Positions 55,135 to 63,832 are shown, counted from the stretch's first letter. The stretch: DNA of 64,000 nt from Reyranella sp. (GCF_004296935.1 NZ_SCVH01000145.1:89402-153401); one strand, 5' to 3'. Notes: generated by a model from the letters alone, not told the origin. A program made the numbers and translations.

Positions 55135-56232
55135 TCAGGCGCCGTTGCGGCCCGTTGCCGTCCGGCGGTACTCCGTCGGGGTGACGCCGGTGTCGGTCTT
55201 GAAGGCCCGGTTGAAGGGCCCCAGCGACTGGAAGCCCGAATCGAGGGCGATGGTGAGGATCGGGACCTCGGCCTGGCTGGGATCGGCCAGCGCCTGCTTG
55301 GCGTCGGCCAGCCGGTGGCGGTTCAGGTACTCGTTGAAGTTCCGGTAGCCCAGGCCGCGGTTGATGGCGCGCCGCAGCCGGTACTCCGGCAGGCCGAGCT
55401 TGCCCGCCAGGACGCCGATGGTGAGGCCTTCCTGCCGGTAGAGCCGGTCGACCGCCATCAGCCGCTCGAGGGTGGCCAGCAGGCCGGGGTCGACCGGCTC
55501 GTCCTCCGCGGGCGCGGCTCCGGGCGCCACCGCCTCCGCGACGGCGGGGGCCGGCAGCACGGAGTCGAGGTCGGCCTGCAGCAGCAGGACGGCGATGATG
55601 GCGGCGATCGCCGCCAATGCCGCCGAGTTGAGCACATGCAATCCCATGGGCACGTGGTCGTGGCCGAAGGCGAGCTCGACCGTGACGGTGACGGCGATGT
55701 GGAGCGCCACGGCGATCAGGATGAACAGGCGCAGGCGCCGCCGTCCCTCGACAAGGTCGCTGCCCCAGCCGCGCACCGTCTGGACCAGCGCCAGCACCGC
55801 GAGCACGATCACCGCGACGCGCACCGCCACGCCGACCAGCCAATGCGTCGTGATGCCGGCGCCGAACAGGTGGGCCACGGGCCAGACGGCCAGGCCGAGC
55901 CAGACCAGCGCATGCCAGGGTTTTAGCTGGAAGGAATCGTCGAACAGGGCGCGCGCGAACAGCCAGAAGACGGCGGCATTGCCGGTGCACAAGACCAGCA
56001 CCGGCGCGAACCAGAGCGGGGGATCGCCATGTGGTCCCGGCGACGAGCAGATCATGTAGGCGGCAGCGCCCACCGCCAGCAGGGCGCCGAGCCACGCCGC
56101 CGGCCGGCCGCGGCCGCGCCGCAGGGTGGCGATGGCAACGATCAGCAGCAGTGCAATGGCGCCGCCGCGCAGCGCGATGTCGAGAGTGACGAGGAAGCCC
56201 GTGCCGCCCATGATTGGCAGCGTGCTTAGCAT
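55135..56232 (-). CDS. Membrane-anchored AraC-family transcriptional regulator
   Basis: This 365-residue protein has six to seven hydrophobic helices in the first 240 residues and a C-terminal AraC-type DNA-binding domain: LTIGVLAGKLGLPEYRLRRAINRGLG, then ILTIALDSGFQSLGPFNRAFKTDTGVTPTEYRR. Such proteins sense a signal in or at the membrane. ATG 56232 is used; Met8 is an alternative. The desaturase-DUF2147 gene starts 122 bases downstream on the same strand and is a plausible target. Confidence 0.87.
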   Translation of the reverse strand: MLSTLPIMGGTGFLVTLDIALRGGAIALLLIVAIATLRRGRGRPAAWLGALLAVGAAAYMICSSPGPHGDPPLWFAPVLVLCTGNAAVFWLFARALFDDSFQLKPWHALVWLGLAVWPVAHLFGAGITTHWLVGVAVRVAVIVLAVLALVQTVRGWGSDLVEGRRRLRLFILIAVALHIAVTVTVELAFGHDHVPMGLHVLNSAALAAIAAIIAVLLLQADLDSVLPAPAVAEAVAPGAAPAEDEPVDPGLLATLERLMAVDRLYRQEGLTIGVLAGKLGLPEYRLRRAINRGLGYRNFNEYLNRHRLADAKQALADPSQAEVPILTIALDSGFQSLGPFNRAFKTDTGVTPTEYRRTATGRNGA

Positions 56233-56294
56233 TTTGCCGCCGCCGCGCCACCCTGGCCGTGCGGCGGTGGTCCCGCGCGGCGCGGCGGCATTGT

Positions 56295-56454
56295 TCAGAA
56301 GACGAGCATCTTGTCGGCCACGATCGTTGCGGCGGCCAGCCCGTCCATCGTGCTGCACCGTGTGCCGGGGACGATCTCGGCCTCGGCCAGGCCGCGTGCA
56401 TCCATGCAGGTGCCACACAGCAGCACCGTCCCTTTGCCGAGCACGACGCGCCGG
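56295..56454 (-). pseudogene. Truncated DsrE copy (C-terminal half only)
   Basis: This stretch encodes RRVVLGKGTVLLCGTCMDARG... to the stop, matching residues 66-117 of the complete DsrE gene at 57191-57544. The homologous segment is 161 bases (56294-56454 versus 57190-57350), with about 86 percent identity by hand count and the frame kept. No N-terminal half precedes it; the sequence switches at once to the end of the methyltransferase gene. It is a broken duplicate. Confidence 0.85.
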
Positions 56455-56464
56455 TGATGGAAGT

Positions 56465-57190
56465 TCAGCGGAAGGTCATCGAACTCGCTTTGAGCGCACC
56501 GACCACCACGAAAGCGGCGCCGAACGTCGTGCGTCGTCCCAACCAACGATCCCATGGCGCCATAAGGCGCGCGACGGTGGCAAGTTGCGGATAGAAGACC
56601 GCTCCATCGACCGACACGACCGAGAGCCCGGCGGCGGCCATCGATCGCCGCAATTGTGAGGCCGTCCGGAAGCGAGCGCTGCGCCAGGTACGGTTTCCCG
56701 CCAGCCCCTTGGCCCAGCGCAGAGCGGCCCACGAACTCCAGCGATTGAGCTCGCCCAGGACCAGGCGACCGCCCGGCCGCAGCACGCGGGCCATTTCGCG
56801 GATTGCCGCATCTGCGTCGGCGACGAAGCACAGCACGGTGACCGCGAACACTATGTCAAAGCTCTCGTCGGCAAACGGCAGCTGCTCGGCGCGGCCGTCG
56901 CCCAATCGAAGATCGACGCCCAGCGCGTGTGCCCGAGTGGCTGCTGCAGCGCGCATGGCTGGATCGGGGTCGATTCCGGTTACCACGGCGCCGCGTCGCG
57001 CCGCCTCGGCGGCGAACGCCCCGTCGCCCGAGCCCACGTCGAGCACGCGCAGGCCATCGAGGCGGCCGGCGCTCTCGAACACCAGCCCCTGCTCAATTCG
57101 TTCGGTCAGGGCGCCGAGCGGCGTCCGACGCCAGGCGTCATAGGTCGCAGGATCAATCCGTGTCGGCGTCGGTGGAGCCGCGCGTGTCAT
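56465..57190 (-). CDS. Class I SAM-dependent methyltransferase
   Basis: The 241-residue protein has the SAM-binding motif VLDVGSGDGAFAAEAARRG near residue 50, the acidic VVTGIDPDPAM strand and the post-motif ARVLRPGGRLVLGELNRW. It belongs to the UbiE/Methyltransf_11 group; the substrate is unknown. Its ATG lies directly after the DsrE stop, so it is in the same operon. It is bordered on both sides by DsrE sequence: the full gene upstream and a 161-base fragment downstream. Confidence 0.88.
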   Translation of the reverse strand: MTRAAPPTPTRIDPATYDAWRRTPLGALTERIEQGLVFESAGRLDGLRVLDVGSGDGAFAAEAARRGAVVTGIDPDPAMRAAAATRAHALGVDLRLGDGRAEQLPFADESFDIVFAVTVLCFVADADAAIREMARVLRPGGRLVLGELNRWSSWAALRWAKGLAGNRTWRSARFRTASQLRRSMAAAGLSVVSVDGAVFYPQLATVARLMAPWDRWLGRRTTFGAAFVVVGALKASSMTFR

Positions 57191-57544
57191 TCAGAAGACG
57201 AGCACTTTATCGGCCGCGATTGTCGCCGCGGCCAGCTCATCCATGGTGCTGCGCCGCGCCCCGGGGGCGATCTCGGCCTCAGCCAGGCCGCGCGCGTCCA
57301 TGCAGGTGCCGCAGAGCAGCACCGTCCCCTTGCCGAGCACCACGCGCCGGAGCATGCGCTCGATGTTGTAGAAGCCGTCCGGCGTCTTCTGCCCGGCCTT
57401 GGCGCACAGCACCGCATCGGCCATCAGGAACACCGTGACCTCGGCCTGCGCATCGTTCTTCTGCAGGGCGTGGGCGAGGCGCAGGCCGTTGTAGCTGCGC
57501 TCCGTCCCGTACGGCGGATCGTTGAGGATGATGAGAGACTTCAT
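57191..57544 (-). CDS. DsrE-family sulfur-relay-like protein
   Basis: The 117-residue protein has the DsrE/DsrF fold with MKSLIILNDPPYGTERSYNGLRLAHAL, VFLMADAVLCAKAGQ and the cysteine motif LLCGTCMDARG (Cys78, Cys81). Family members carry persulfide sulfur on a conserved cysteine. Its ATG overlaps the stop of the sterol-desaturase gene, and the methyltransferase starts right after its own stop. A regulator with a rhodanese domain sits at the head of the operon, which agrees with a role in persulfide handling (inference). Confidence 0.88.
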   Translation of the reverse strand: MKSLIILNDPPYGTERSYNGLRLAHALQKNDAQAEVTVFLMADAVLCAKAGQKTPDGFYNIERMLRRVVLGKGTVLLCGTCMDARGLAEAEIAPGARRSTMDELAAATIAADKVLVF

Positions 57545-58359
57545 ATCGTGATTCCCTTGCCTGTCGCCGGCACATCGTCGCGAAACGGCTGGGTCAACAT
57601 CCGGTCGAGCCGCTGCTCGCCGGGCGCGCGGAACTGGTCGATGCCGATCGTCATGGCCTCGTGCCCGGCCGCCGGCTGGGCGCGATAGGTGCCGAACAGG
57701 CGGTCCCACCACGGCATGTTGAAGCCGAAGTTGCTGTTGGTCTCCTGCCGCACGATCGAATGGTGGACGCGGTGCATGTCGGGCGTGACGACGAACCACC
57801 GGAGCACGCGATCGAGGCCCGCCGGCAGACGGAGGTTGGCGTGGTTGAACATCGCGGTCGCGTTGAGAAGGATCTCGAAGATCAGCACGGCCTCGGCGGA
57901 AGCACCAAGAGCTGCGATGGCGGCCAGCTTGAGGACCATCGAGGCCGCGATCTCGATCGGGTGGAAGCGGGCGCCGGTGGTGACGTCGATGTCGAGGTCG
58001 GCGTGATGCATGCGGTGCAGCCGCCACAGCAGCGGGACGGCATGGAACAGCACGTGCTGCAGGTAGATCGCGAGGTCGAGGGCGAGGACGGCCAGGATGA
58101 CGGCCGCCCCGCGCGGCAAGTCGATGATGTTAAGCAGCCCCCAGCCGCGCTGCTCGCCCAGCAGCGCGAAGGCGACGGCGGTGGTCGGCAGCAGCAGGCG
58201 CACCAGCGCCGTGTTGAGCGCCACGATGCCGAGATTGGCCGGCCAGCGCGCCCGGCGCGAAAGCTGCCGCGCCCGGCGGGGCGCCATCGCCTCCCAGGCC
58301 GCGACGACGACGAAGACCGCAAGAAAGAAGGCGACGCGGATGACGGGTTCGTTCGACAT
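57541..58359 (-). CDS. Sterol desaturase/fatty acid hydroxylase family protein
   Basis: This 272-residue membrane protein has about four to five helices and the di-iron histidine boxes HVLFHAVPLLWRLHRMHH, the ARFHP-containing segment and HRVHHS. The family hydroxylates or desaturates sterols, carotenoids or fatty acids; the substrate is unknown. It lies eight bases after the MFS stop and overlaps the DsrE ATG. ATG 58359 is chosen; the very long frame to 59286 runs antisense to nothing real and is spurious. Confidence 0.87.
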   Translation of the reverse strand: MSNEPVIRVAFFLAVFVVVAAWEAMAPRRARQLSRRARWPANLGIVALNTALVRLLLPTTAVAFALLGEQRGWGLLNIIDLPRGAAVILAVLALDLAIYLQHVLFHAVPLLWRLHRMHHADLDIDVTTGARFHPIEIAASMVLKLAAIAALGASAEAVLIFEILLNATAMFNHANLRLPAGLDRVLRWFVVTPDMHRVHHSIVRQETNSNFGFNMPWWDRLFGTYRAQPAAGHEAMTIGIDQFRAPGEQRLDRMLTQPFRDDVPATGKGITI

Positions 58360-58367
58360 CTCATGCC

Positions 58368-59579
58368 TCAGTCGGCGAGCGCCGCGGCGAGGCCTGCGCG
58401 CCGCCGCCAACCCAGCCACAGCAGCGCCAGCGCCGCCACAGCGAGCCACGGCAGCAGCAGGAGATTGAGCGTCTGCCAGCCGAACGCCTGCAGGAGCGCC
58501 GCGGCGCCCAGCGAGCAGGCGAGGCCGACGGCAAAGATGCTCATGTCGTTGGTCGCCTGGGCGCGGCCCTTTTCGGCCGCCGTGTAGGTCGTCGTCAGCA
58601 GGGTCGTGCCGCCGATGTAGAGGAAGTTCCAGCCGACACCCAGCATCACCAGCGCGCCGGCAAACGATTCGAACGCCGTTCCGGTCAGCGTCATGAGGAC
58701 ATGGCCGGCCAGCAACGCGACACCGGCCAGCATGACGCGCAGCACGCCCAGGCGGGCAATCAGCGAGCCGGTGAAGAAGGACGGCAGGAACATGCCCAGC
58801 ACGTGGAGCTGGATCACCGTCGTGGCCGCCGCGAGCCCGTGATCGTGGTGGAGCATCGCGATCGGCGTCGCCGTCATGGCGAGGATCATGACGCCGTAGC
58901 CTGTCGCCGCGCCGAACAGGGCCACGAGGTAGGCGGGCTGCGAGACGATGGCTCCCCACGGCCGGCCCGCGGCGGCGGGGCCCGTCTCTGCTTTCGGCGC
59001 CGGGATACGTAGGCCGAGCAACAGGCCGGCAGCGAGCAGCGAGACGATCGCGAGCAGGAGAAACGAGCCGACATACTCGGGCGACAGCAGCGGGCCGCCG
59101 ACCCGGCCGAGCAGCGGGCCGGCCAGCGCCGCCACGATGCCGCCCGCGAGCACGAGGGAGATCGCGCGCGCCCGGAAGGAATCGTTGGCGACTTCGCTGG
59201 CGGCAAAGCGATAGAACTGGGCGAACGCCTGGTAGGTGCCGACGAGGAACGTGCCGAAGGAGAGCAGGGCCAGCGAACCGAGCCACAGGCCGAGCGCGGC
59301 ACAGGCACCGCCGGATGCGCCGAGCAAGGCGCCGGCGACGAAGCCGCGGCGGCGTCCAACGCGTGCCATCCAGAGCGACGCCGGAAAGGTCGCGACCGCC
59401 GTGCCGAGGAACATCGCCGCGATGGGCGCGGTCGCAAGCTGCGGCGACGGCGCGATCAGGCTGCCGGCCAGGCCGCCGACGGTCATCACGAGGACCGAAG
59501 TCGTCTGGAACAACGCCTGCGCGGTCGCCAGCAGCAGGACCTGCCGGTGCATCGAGCCGAACCGGGAGTGGCCGGTCAT
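58368..59579 (-). CDS. MFS transporter under ArsR-rhodanese control
   Basis: This 403-residue MFS protein has 12 hydrophobic helices, the ARVGRRRGF loop motif after helix 2 and the GVGWNFLYIGGTTLLTTTY segment in helix 10, as in YfcJ/NarK-like exporters. The ATG at 59579 has AGGTGA seven bases upstream; a frame to 59627 would read through the operator. It is the first gene of the minus-strand unit and diverges from the ArsR-rhodanese gene. The substrate is unknown. Confidence 0.87.
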   Translation of the reverse strand: MTGHSRFGSMHRQVLLLATAQALFQTTSVLVMTVGGLAGSLIAPSPQLATAPIAAMFLGTAVATFPASLWMARVGRRRGFVAGALLGASGGACAALGLWLGSLALLSFGTFLVGTYQAFAQFYRFAASEVANDSFRARAISLVLAGGIVAALAGPLLGRVGGPLLSPEYVGSFLLLAIVSLLAAGLLLGLRIPAPKAETGPAAAGRPWGAIVSQPAYLVALFGAATGYGVMILAMTATPIAMLHHDHGLAAATTVIQLHVLGMFLPSFFTGSLIARLGVLRVMLAGVALLAGHVLMTLTGTAFESFAGALVMLGVGWNFLYIGGTTLLTTTYTAAEKGRAQATNDMSIFAVGLACSLGAAALLQAFGWQTLNLLLLPWLAVAALALLWLGWRRRAGLAAALAD

Positions 59580-59619
59580 GAAGGTCACCTCATTGCGAAG
59601 GTCGATGGCTTGACTCGAT

Positions 59620-59651
59620 TCATTCAATCAGTCAAGTTATTGATTGAATGA
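59620..59651. promoter_or_regulatory. ArsR-type operator
   Basis: Eleven-base inverted arms TCATTCAATCA (59620-59630) and TGATTGAATGA (59641-59651) with a ten-base spacer lie between the divergent MFS and ArsR-rhodanese genes. The right arm covers the ATG of the regulator. This is the usual form of an ArsR/SmtB operator, so the regulator probably represses itself and the MFS operon. Confidence 0.75.
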
Positions 59652-60337
59652 TAAACCCCAAGACCGAAATATTCGAGCAATTCGCCGAGCTGGCCCGGGT
59701 CCTGGGTCAGGGAAACCGGCTGGAATTGCTGGAACATGCCGCGCAAGGCGAGCGCTCGGTCGAGCGCCTGGCCCAGCTCACCGGCCTCTCCCTGGCCAAC
59801 GCCTCGCAGCACCTGCAGGTGCTGCGGCGGGCCGGCTTCGTGCGCTCGCGCCGCGACGGCAAGCGCATGCTCTATCGGCTGGGCGACGGGCCGGTGATCG
59901 AGCTGCTGGGTGCGCTCAGGCGCTATGCCGAACACGGCCGTGCCGAGGTGCGCGGCATCGTCTCGAGTTACTTCGACCGGCTCGACTCGCTGGAGCCGGT
60001 GTCGCGCGAGGCCCTGCTGCAGCGGCTCGACGACGGCAGCGTGGTGTTGCTCGACGTCCGCCCGGAAGACGAATTCGCGCTGGGCCACTTGCCGGGCGCA
60101 CTCAACATCCCCTTCGCCGATCTCGAACGGCGTCTCGCCGAGTTGCCGAAGGATACGCAGATCGTGGCCTACTGTCGCGGCCCCTATTGCGTGCTGTCGT
60201 TCGAGGCCGTCGCCGCATTGCGTACGAAAGGCTACGATATCAAGCGACTGGAAGACGGCTTTCCGGAATGGAAGGCGGCGGGCCTGCCCGTCGGTATGAC
60301 GACCGAGGGCGACCGGCGCGCGCTTCTGCCATCGTAG
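59648..60337 (+). CDS. ArsR-family regulator fused to a rhodanese domain
   Basis: The 229-residue protein has an N-terminal ArsR winged helix (about 8-95; LAQLTGLSLANASQHLQVLRRAGFVRSRRDGKRMLYRL) and a C-terminal rhodanese domain (about 118-215) with the active-site loop CRGPYC (Cys176, Cys181). Rhodaneses accept sulfane sulfur on the first cysteine, so this fusion may sense persulfide or a similar thiol-reactive signal. An inverted repeat overlaps its start codon. It diverges from the MFS-desaturase-DsrE operon, its likely target. Confidence 0.9.
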   Translation: MINPKTEIFEQFAELARVLGQGNRLELLEHAAQGERSVERLAQLTGLSLANASQHLQVLRRAGFVRSRRDGKRMLYRLGDGPVIELLGALRRYAEHGRAEVRGIVSSYFDRLDSLEPVSREALLQRLDDGSVVLLDVRPEDEFALGHLPGALNIPFADLERRLAELPKDTQIVAYCRGPYCVLSFEAVAALRTKGYDIKRLEDGFPEWKAAGLPVGMTTEGDRRALLPS

Positions 60338-60407
60338 AGGACGAAGCGATGGAGACCAGTCGGCCGCCGCGAGCATAGAGGCCCTGCTATTTGGCTTGGT
60401 GATTGGG

Positions 60408-61454
60408 ATGAACTATTCGGCCGTCGGACTCGCAATAGCTTCAGCCCTCCTCTTCGGCCTCTCCGCGCCAGTGGCGAAAATCTTTCTCCAAACGTCGGAC
60501 CCGTGGATGCTCGCAGGCATCCTCTACTGCGGGGCGGGCGTCGGCCTGTTTGGCGTGCATATGGTTGCTCGTGGCGTCGAAAGCCTGACCGAGGCGCGAC
60601 TGACCCGTCGTGAACTTCCTTGGCTCGCCGCGGCGGTTCTTTCCGGCGGCGTGCTTGGTCCCGTTCTTCTGCTGACGGGCCTTGTTCGTGTAGAAGCCTC
60701 TACGGCTTCGCTTCTGTTGACCCTTGAAGGCGTGCTGACCGCCCTGCTTGCCTGGTTCGTGTTCCGAGAGAACTTCGATCGCCGTATCGCGGTGGGAATG
60801 CTCAGCATCGTGGCCGGTGCCGTCGTCCTGAACTGGCATCCCGGTGCGACCTTCGACGACCTGATCGGCCCTGCGGCCATCCTGGGCGCATGCCTCGCTT
60901 GGGCTCTCGACAACAATCTCACGCGCAAGGTGGCGCTCGCCGACCCGGTTCAGATAGCGATGATCAAGGGGCTGGTCGCGGGGCCGATAAGCCTCGCCAT
61001 CGGATATGCGGCTGGTGGAACGTTGCCCTCGCTCGCGACCGTCGGGCTCGGCGCCGTGACCGGCTTTCTCGGATATGGCGTCAGTCTCGTCCTGTTTGTG
61101 CTCGCCCTGCGCCATCTTGGGACAGCCCGAACCGGCGCATATTTTTCGATCGCGCCTTTCATCGGCGCCGTAGCCTCGGTGCCTCTATTCGGCGAAGTCG
61201 TCACGCTTCAGCTCTGCGCCGCAGGGGCCCTGATGGCTTTCGGCGTTTGGCTGCATTTGAGCGAACGCCATGAGCATGTGCACGAGCATCCGGCATTTGC
61301 CCACGAGCATCGTCACACCCACGACGAGCATCACGATCACCTCCACGACGACATTGCCGATCCGGCTCAGGCTCATAGCCATTGGCATCGACATACGCCT
61401 CTCAGCCACAGCCACGCGCATACCCCGGACAGTCATCATCGACATTCACATTGA
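60408..61454 (+). CDS. EamA/DMT-family transporter with histidine-rich tail
   Basis: The 348-residue protein has ten hydrophobic helices with two EamA repeats (about 5-130 and 145-280) and a C-terminal extension of about 60 residues with 23 histidines in HxH and HxHxH runs. The tail should be cytoplasmic and could bind Zn, Ni, Co or Cu. Members of the DMT superfamily export amino acids or other small molecules; the tail suggests a link to metal, not proven. Third-position GC is visibly lower than in neighbouring genes, which may indicate transfer. ATG 60408 is chosen over a TTG at 60396. Confidence 0.87.
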   Translation: MNYSAVGLAIASALLFGLSAPVAKIFLQTSDPWMLAGILYCGAGVGLFGVHMVARGVESLTEARLTRRELPWLAAAVLSGGVLGPVLLLTGLVRVEASTASLLLTLEGVLTALLAWFVFRENFDRRIAVGMLSIVAGAVVLNWHPGATFDDLIGPAAILGACLAWALDNNLTRKVALADPVQIAMIKGLVAGPISLAIGYAAGGTLPSLATVGLGAVTGFLGYGVSLVLFVLALRHLGTARTGAYFSIAPFIGAVASVPLFGEVVTLQLCAAGALMAFGVWLHLSERHEHVHEHPAFAHEHRHTHDEHHDHLHDDIADPAQAHSHWHRHTPLSHSHAHTPDSHHRHSH

Positions 61455-61521
61455 CGAATGCCCAGGCCTTACCGGCGCGGGCGATGGCCGAAACCGGTAC
61501 TCCGCAACCATTTTCCAAACG

Positions 61522-62493
61522 TCAGCCCTCGGGGAAACGGCGAAGCAGCTCTGCCAGCAAGCCGCGCCACGCGGCGAACTCGCGCGCCGGCCGGAACAGC
61601 GGGGCACGCCGGGCCAACGCCTTGCCCAGCCGCGCGGCGAAGCTCGGCTCGCGTTCCAGCTTCTGCAGCAGTCGGGCAAGCGCCTCGGTGTCTCCGACGG
61701 GAAAGTAGCCGGGATAGTCGGCGCCGAGCAGACCGATATTGCCATCGATGCGCGAGGCCAGCACCGGCACGCCGGCTGCGGCCGCCTCCGAAATCACGTT
61801 GGCGCCGCCCTCGCTCAGCGACGAGATCACCATGGCGTGGCTCTGCGCCAGCAGCCGGCGGACGGCGGCGCGCGGCACGTCGCCGTGCCAGTAGTAGCGC
61901 GGGTTGGTCTTCATCTCGGCCTCTGCGCGTACCGCCCATGCCGGCGTATAGGCACGGCCGACCTGTTCGATGCGCACACGGCTCGTGGCCGGCAGCAGAC
62001 GCGCCGCCTCGGCCGCACGCAGCGGATCTTTTACGTCGCGCAAATGGCCGATCACGGAGACGACGACGGCGCGTGCGCTGGGCCGTCGCGGACGGGGCAA
62101 ACGGTCTGCAGACTGATGGATGACGCCAAGACGCGGGCGGAGCCGCTTGGGAACAGCGCGCCAGGCCAGATCGTTCAGCGCCACCAGCCGGTCGGCCAGC
62201 TCCATCGAGCGCAGCGTCGGCTCAGGATCGCTGTCGATGTACTGGTAGATGTCGGTGCCGCTCAGCTGCAGGACCACCGGTCGCTCGGGGAACTTTGTCT
62301 TGAACCGCTCGATCGCGGCAGCGCTCCGCCAGGCATGGACGGCGACCATCAGATCGGCCGGCCGGCCGTCATAGTCCGCCGCGAGGTGCACGCGATGGCC
62401 GAGGCGGCGCAGGATACGCGCCCAGCGCGAGGCGGCCACGCGGTTGCCGGTGCGTGAAGTCGGACCCTCGGGTGTGATAAGGACGATCCTCAT
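61522..62493 (-). CDS. senB: Selenosugar synthase SenB (TIGR04348 glycosyltransferase)
   Basis: This 323-residue GT-B glycosyltransferase matches the TIGR04348/SenB group: ITPEGPTSRTGNRVAASRWARILRRLGHRV at the start, VAVHAWRSAAAIERF, QLSGTDIYQYI and the C-terminal SLSEGGANVISEAAAAGVPVLASRIDGNIGLLG. SenB joins selenophosphate to a nucleotide sugar to form a selenosugar used for selenoneine. Its ATG (62493) shares bases with the ATG of senA on the other strand; GAGGGG lies eight bases upstream. A selD/senC gene is not in the window. Confidence 0.88.
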   Translation of the reverse strand: MRIVLITPEGPTSRTGNRVAASRWARILRRLGHRVHLAADYDGRPADLMVAVHAWRSAAAIERFKTKFPERPVVLQLSGTDIYQYIDSDPEPTLRSMELADRLVALNDLAWRAVPKRLRPRLGVIHQSADRLPRPRRPSARAVVVSVIGHLRDVKDPLRAAEAARLLPATSRVRIEQVGRAYTPAWAVRAEAEMKTNPRYYWHGDVPRAAVRRLLAQSHAMVISSLSEGGANVISEAAAAGVPVLASRIDGNIGLLGADYPGYFPVGDTEALARLLQKLEREPSFAARLGKALARRAPLFRPAREFAAWRGLLAELLRRFPEG

Positions 62494-63832
62494 GGACCAT
62501 ACCCCTCATGACCGGGCCCATGAGCGGCGCCCGACCAGCGGAGTGTCCGCGGTCGAACTGGTGGCGCAACTGCGCGAGGCCCGTCATCGCACCCGGCGCT
62601 TGACGGAAGAACTGTCATCGCGGGAATTGATGGGACCGCAGATCGCCATCGTCAATCCCGTGCTCTGGGAGATCGGCCACGTCGGCTGGTTCCACGAGTA
62701 CTGGACGCTGCGTCATATCCATGGCCGCGCGCCGCTGATCGAGCGCGGCGACCGGCTGTGGGATTCGAGCGCGGTGGCGCATGCCACGCGCTGGCAGCTC
62801 GACCTGCCGGACCGTGCCGGCACTTTTGGCTACCTGGCCGACGTGCTGGCCCGCCAGGAGGATCGGCTCGGCGGCACGATCGACGAGGACGCGCGGTATT
62901 TCTACGAGCTGGCGCTGCGTCATGAGGATATGCATGTCGAGGCGCTGACCTATTCGCGCCAGACGCTTTCCTACGCAGCGCCGCGGGAACTCGGCGATGC
63001 ACGGCGTCCGGCGGCGGGAGCCTTGCCGGGCGATGTCGCCGTGCCGGGCGGGACCTGGCGGCTGGGATCGACCGCGGCCGACGGCTTCGTCTTTGACAAC
63101 GAGAAATGGGCGCACGAAACGGCGCTGGCGCCTTTCCGCATCGCCCGCGCGGCCGTGACCAACGCAGAGTTTGCGGCCTTCATCGAGGCCGGCGGCTACG
63201 GCACGCGGGAGTTGTGGAGCGACGCCGGCTGGACCTGGCGGCAGAGCCGCAACGCTGAGCGCCCCGTCTACTGGCTGCCCAAGCGTGACGGCGTCTGGAC
63301 GGTCCGGCGCTATCGCGCGATCGAGGAGCTGGCGCCGCATCAGCCGGTCGTGTTCGTCACCTGGTTCGAGGCCGAGGCGTGGTGCCGCTGGGCCGGACGA
63401 CGCCTGCCCAGCGAAGCCGAATGGGAAGCGGCCGCCGTCGGCGAGCCGGCGGGCAACGGCGCTCGCCTGGCCGCCGCGCGCCGCCGCTGGCCGTGGGGCG
63501 ATGCATCACCCACCCCCGCCCACGCCAATCTCGACTATGTCTTCGACGGGCCGGTCGATGTCGCCGCCTGCGCCGACGGCGACAGCGCCTTCGGCTGCCG
63601 CCAGATGATCGGCAATGTCTGGGAATGGACGGCGTCGGACTTCCTGCCCTTCGCGGGCTTCGCCGCCGATCCCTACAAGGACTATTCGCAACCCTGGTTC
63701 GGCACGCGCAAGGTCCTGCGCGGCGGTTGCTGGGCGACCAGCGCGCGCATCGCCCGGCCGGCCTACCGCAATTTCTTCACGCCGGACCGCAACGACGTCC
63801 TGGCCGGCTTCCGCACCTGCGCGCTCATCTGA
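62492..63832 (+). CDS. senA: Selenoneine synthase SenA (EgtB-like)
   Basis: The 446-residue protein has an N-terminal DinB-like domain with the iron-binding histidines His63 (GHVGWFHEYW) and His144/His148 (LRHEDMHVEAL), and a C-terminal formylglycine-generating-type domain from about residue 185 (MIGNVWEWTASDF, KVLRGGCWATSARIARPAYRNFF, GFRTC). This is the EgtB plan; the neighbouring senB points to the SenA branch, which attaches a selenosugar to hercynine. AAGGA lies eight bases before ATG 62492; an in-frame GTG at 62543 is an alternative. Confidence 0.87.
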   Translation: MDHTPHDRAHERRPTSGVSAVELVAQLREARHRTRRLTEELSSRELMGPQIAIVNPVLWEIGHVGWFHEYWTLRHIHGRAPLIERGDRLWDSSAVAHATRWQLDLPDRAGTFGYLADVLARQEDRLGGTIDEDARYFYELALRHEDMHVEALTYSRQTLSYAAPRELGDARRPAAGALPGDVAVPGGTWRLGSTAADGFVFDNEKWAHETALAPFRIARAAVTNAEFAAFIEAGGYGTRELWSDAGWTWRQSRNAERPVYWLPKRDGVWTVRRYRAIEELAPHQPVVFVTWFEAEAWCRWAGRRLPSEAEWEAAAVGEPAGNGARLAAARRRWPWGDASPTPAHANLDYVFDGPVDVAACADGDSAFGCRQMIGNVWEWTASDFLPFAGFAADPYKDYSQPWFGTRKVLRGGCWATSARIARPAYRNFFTPDRNDVLAGFRTCALI

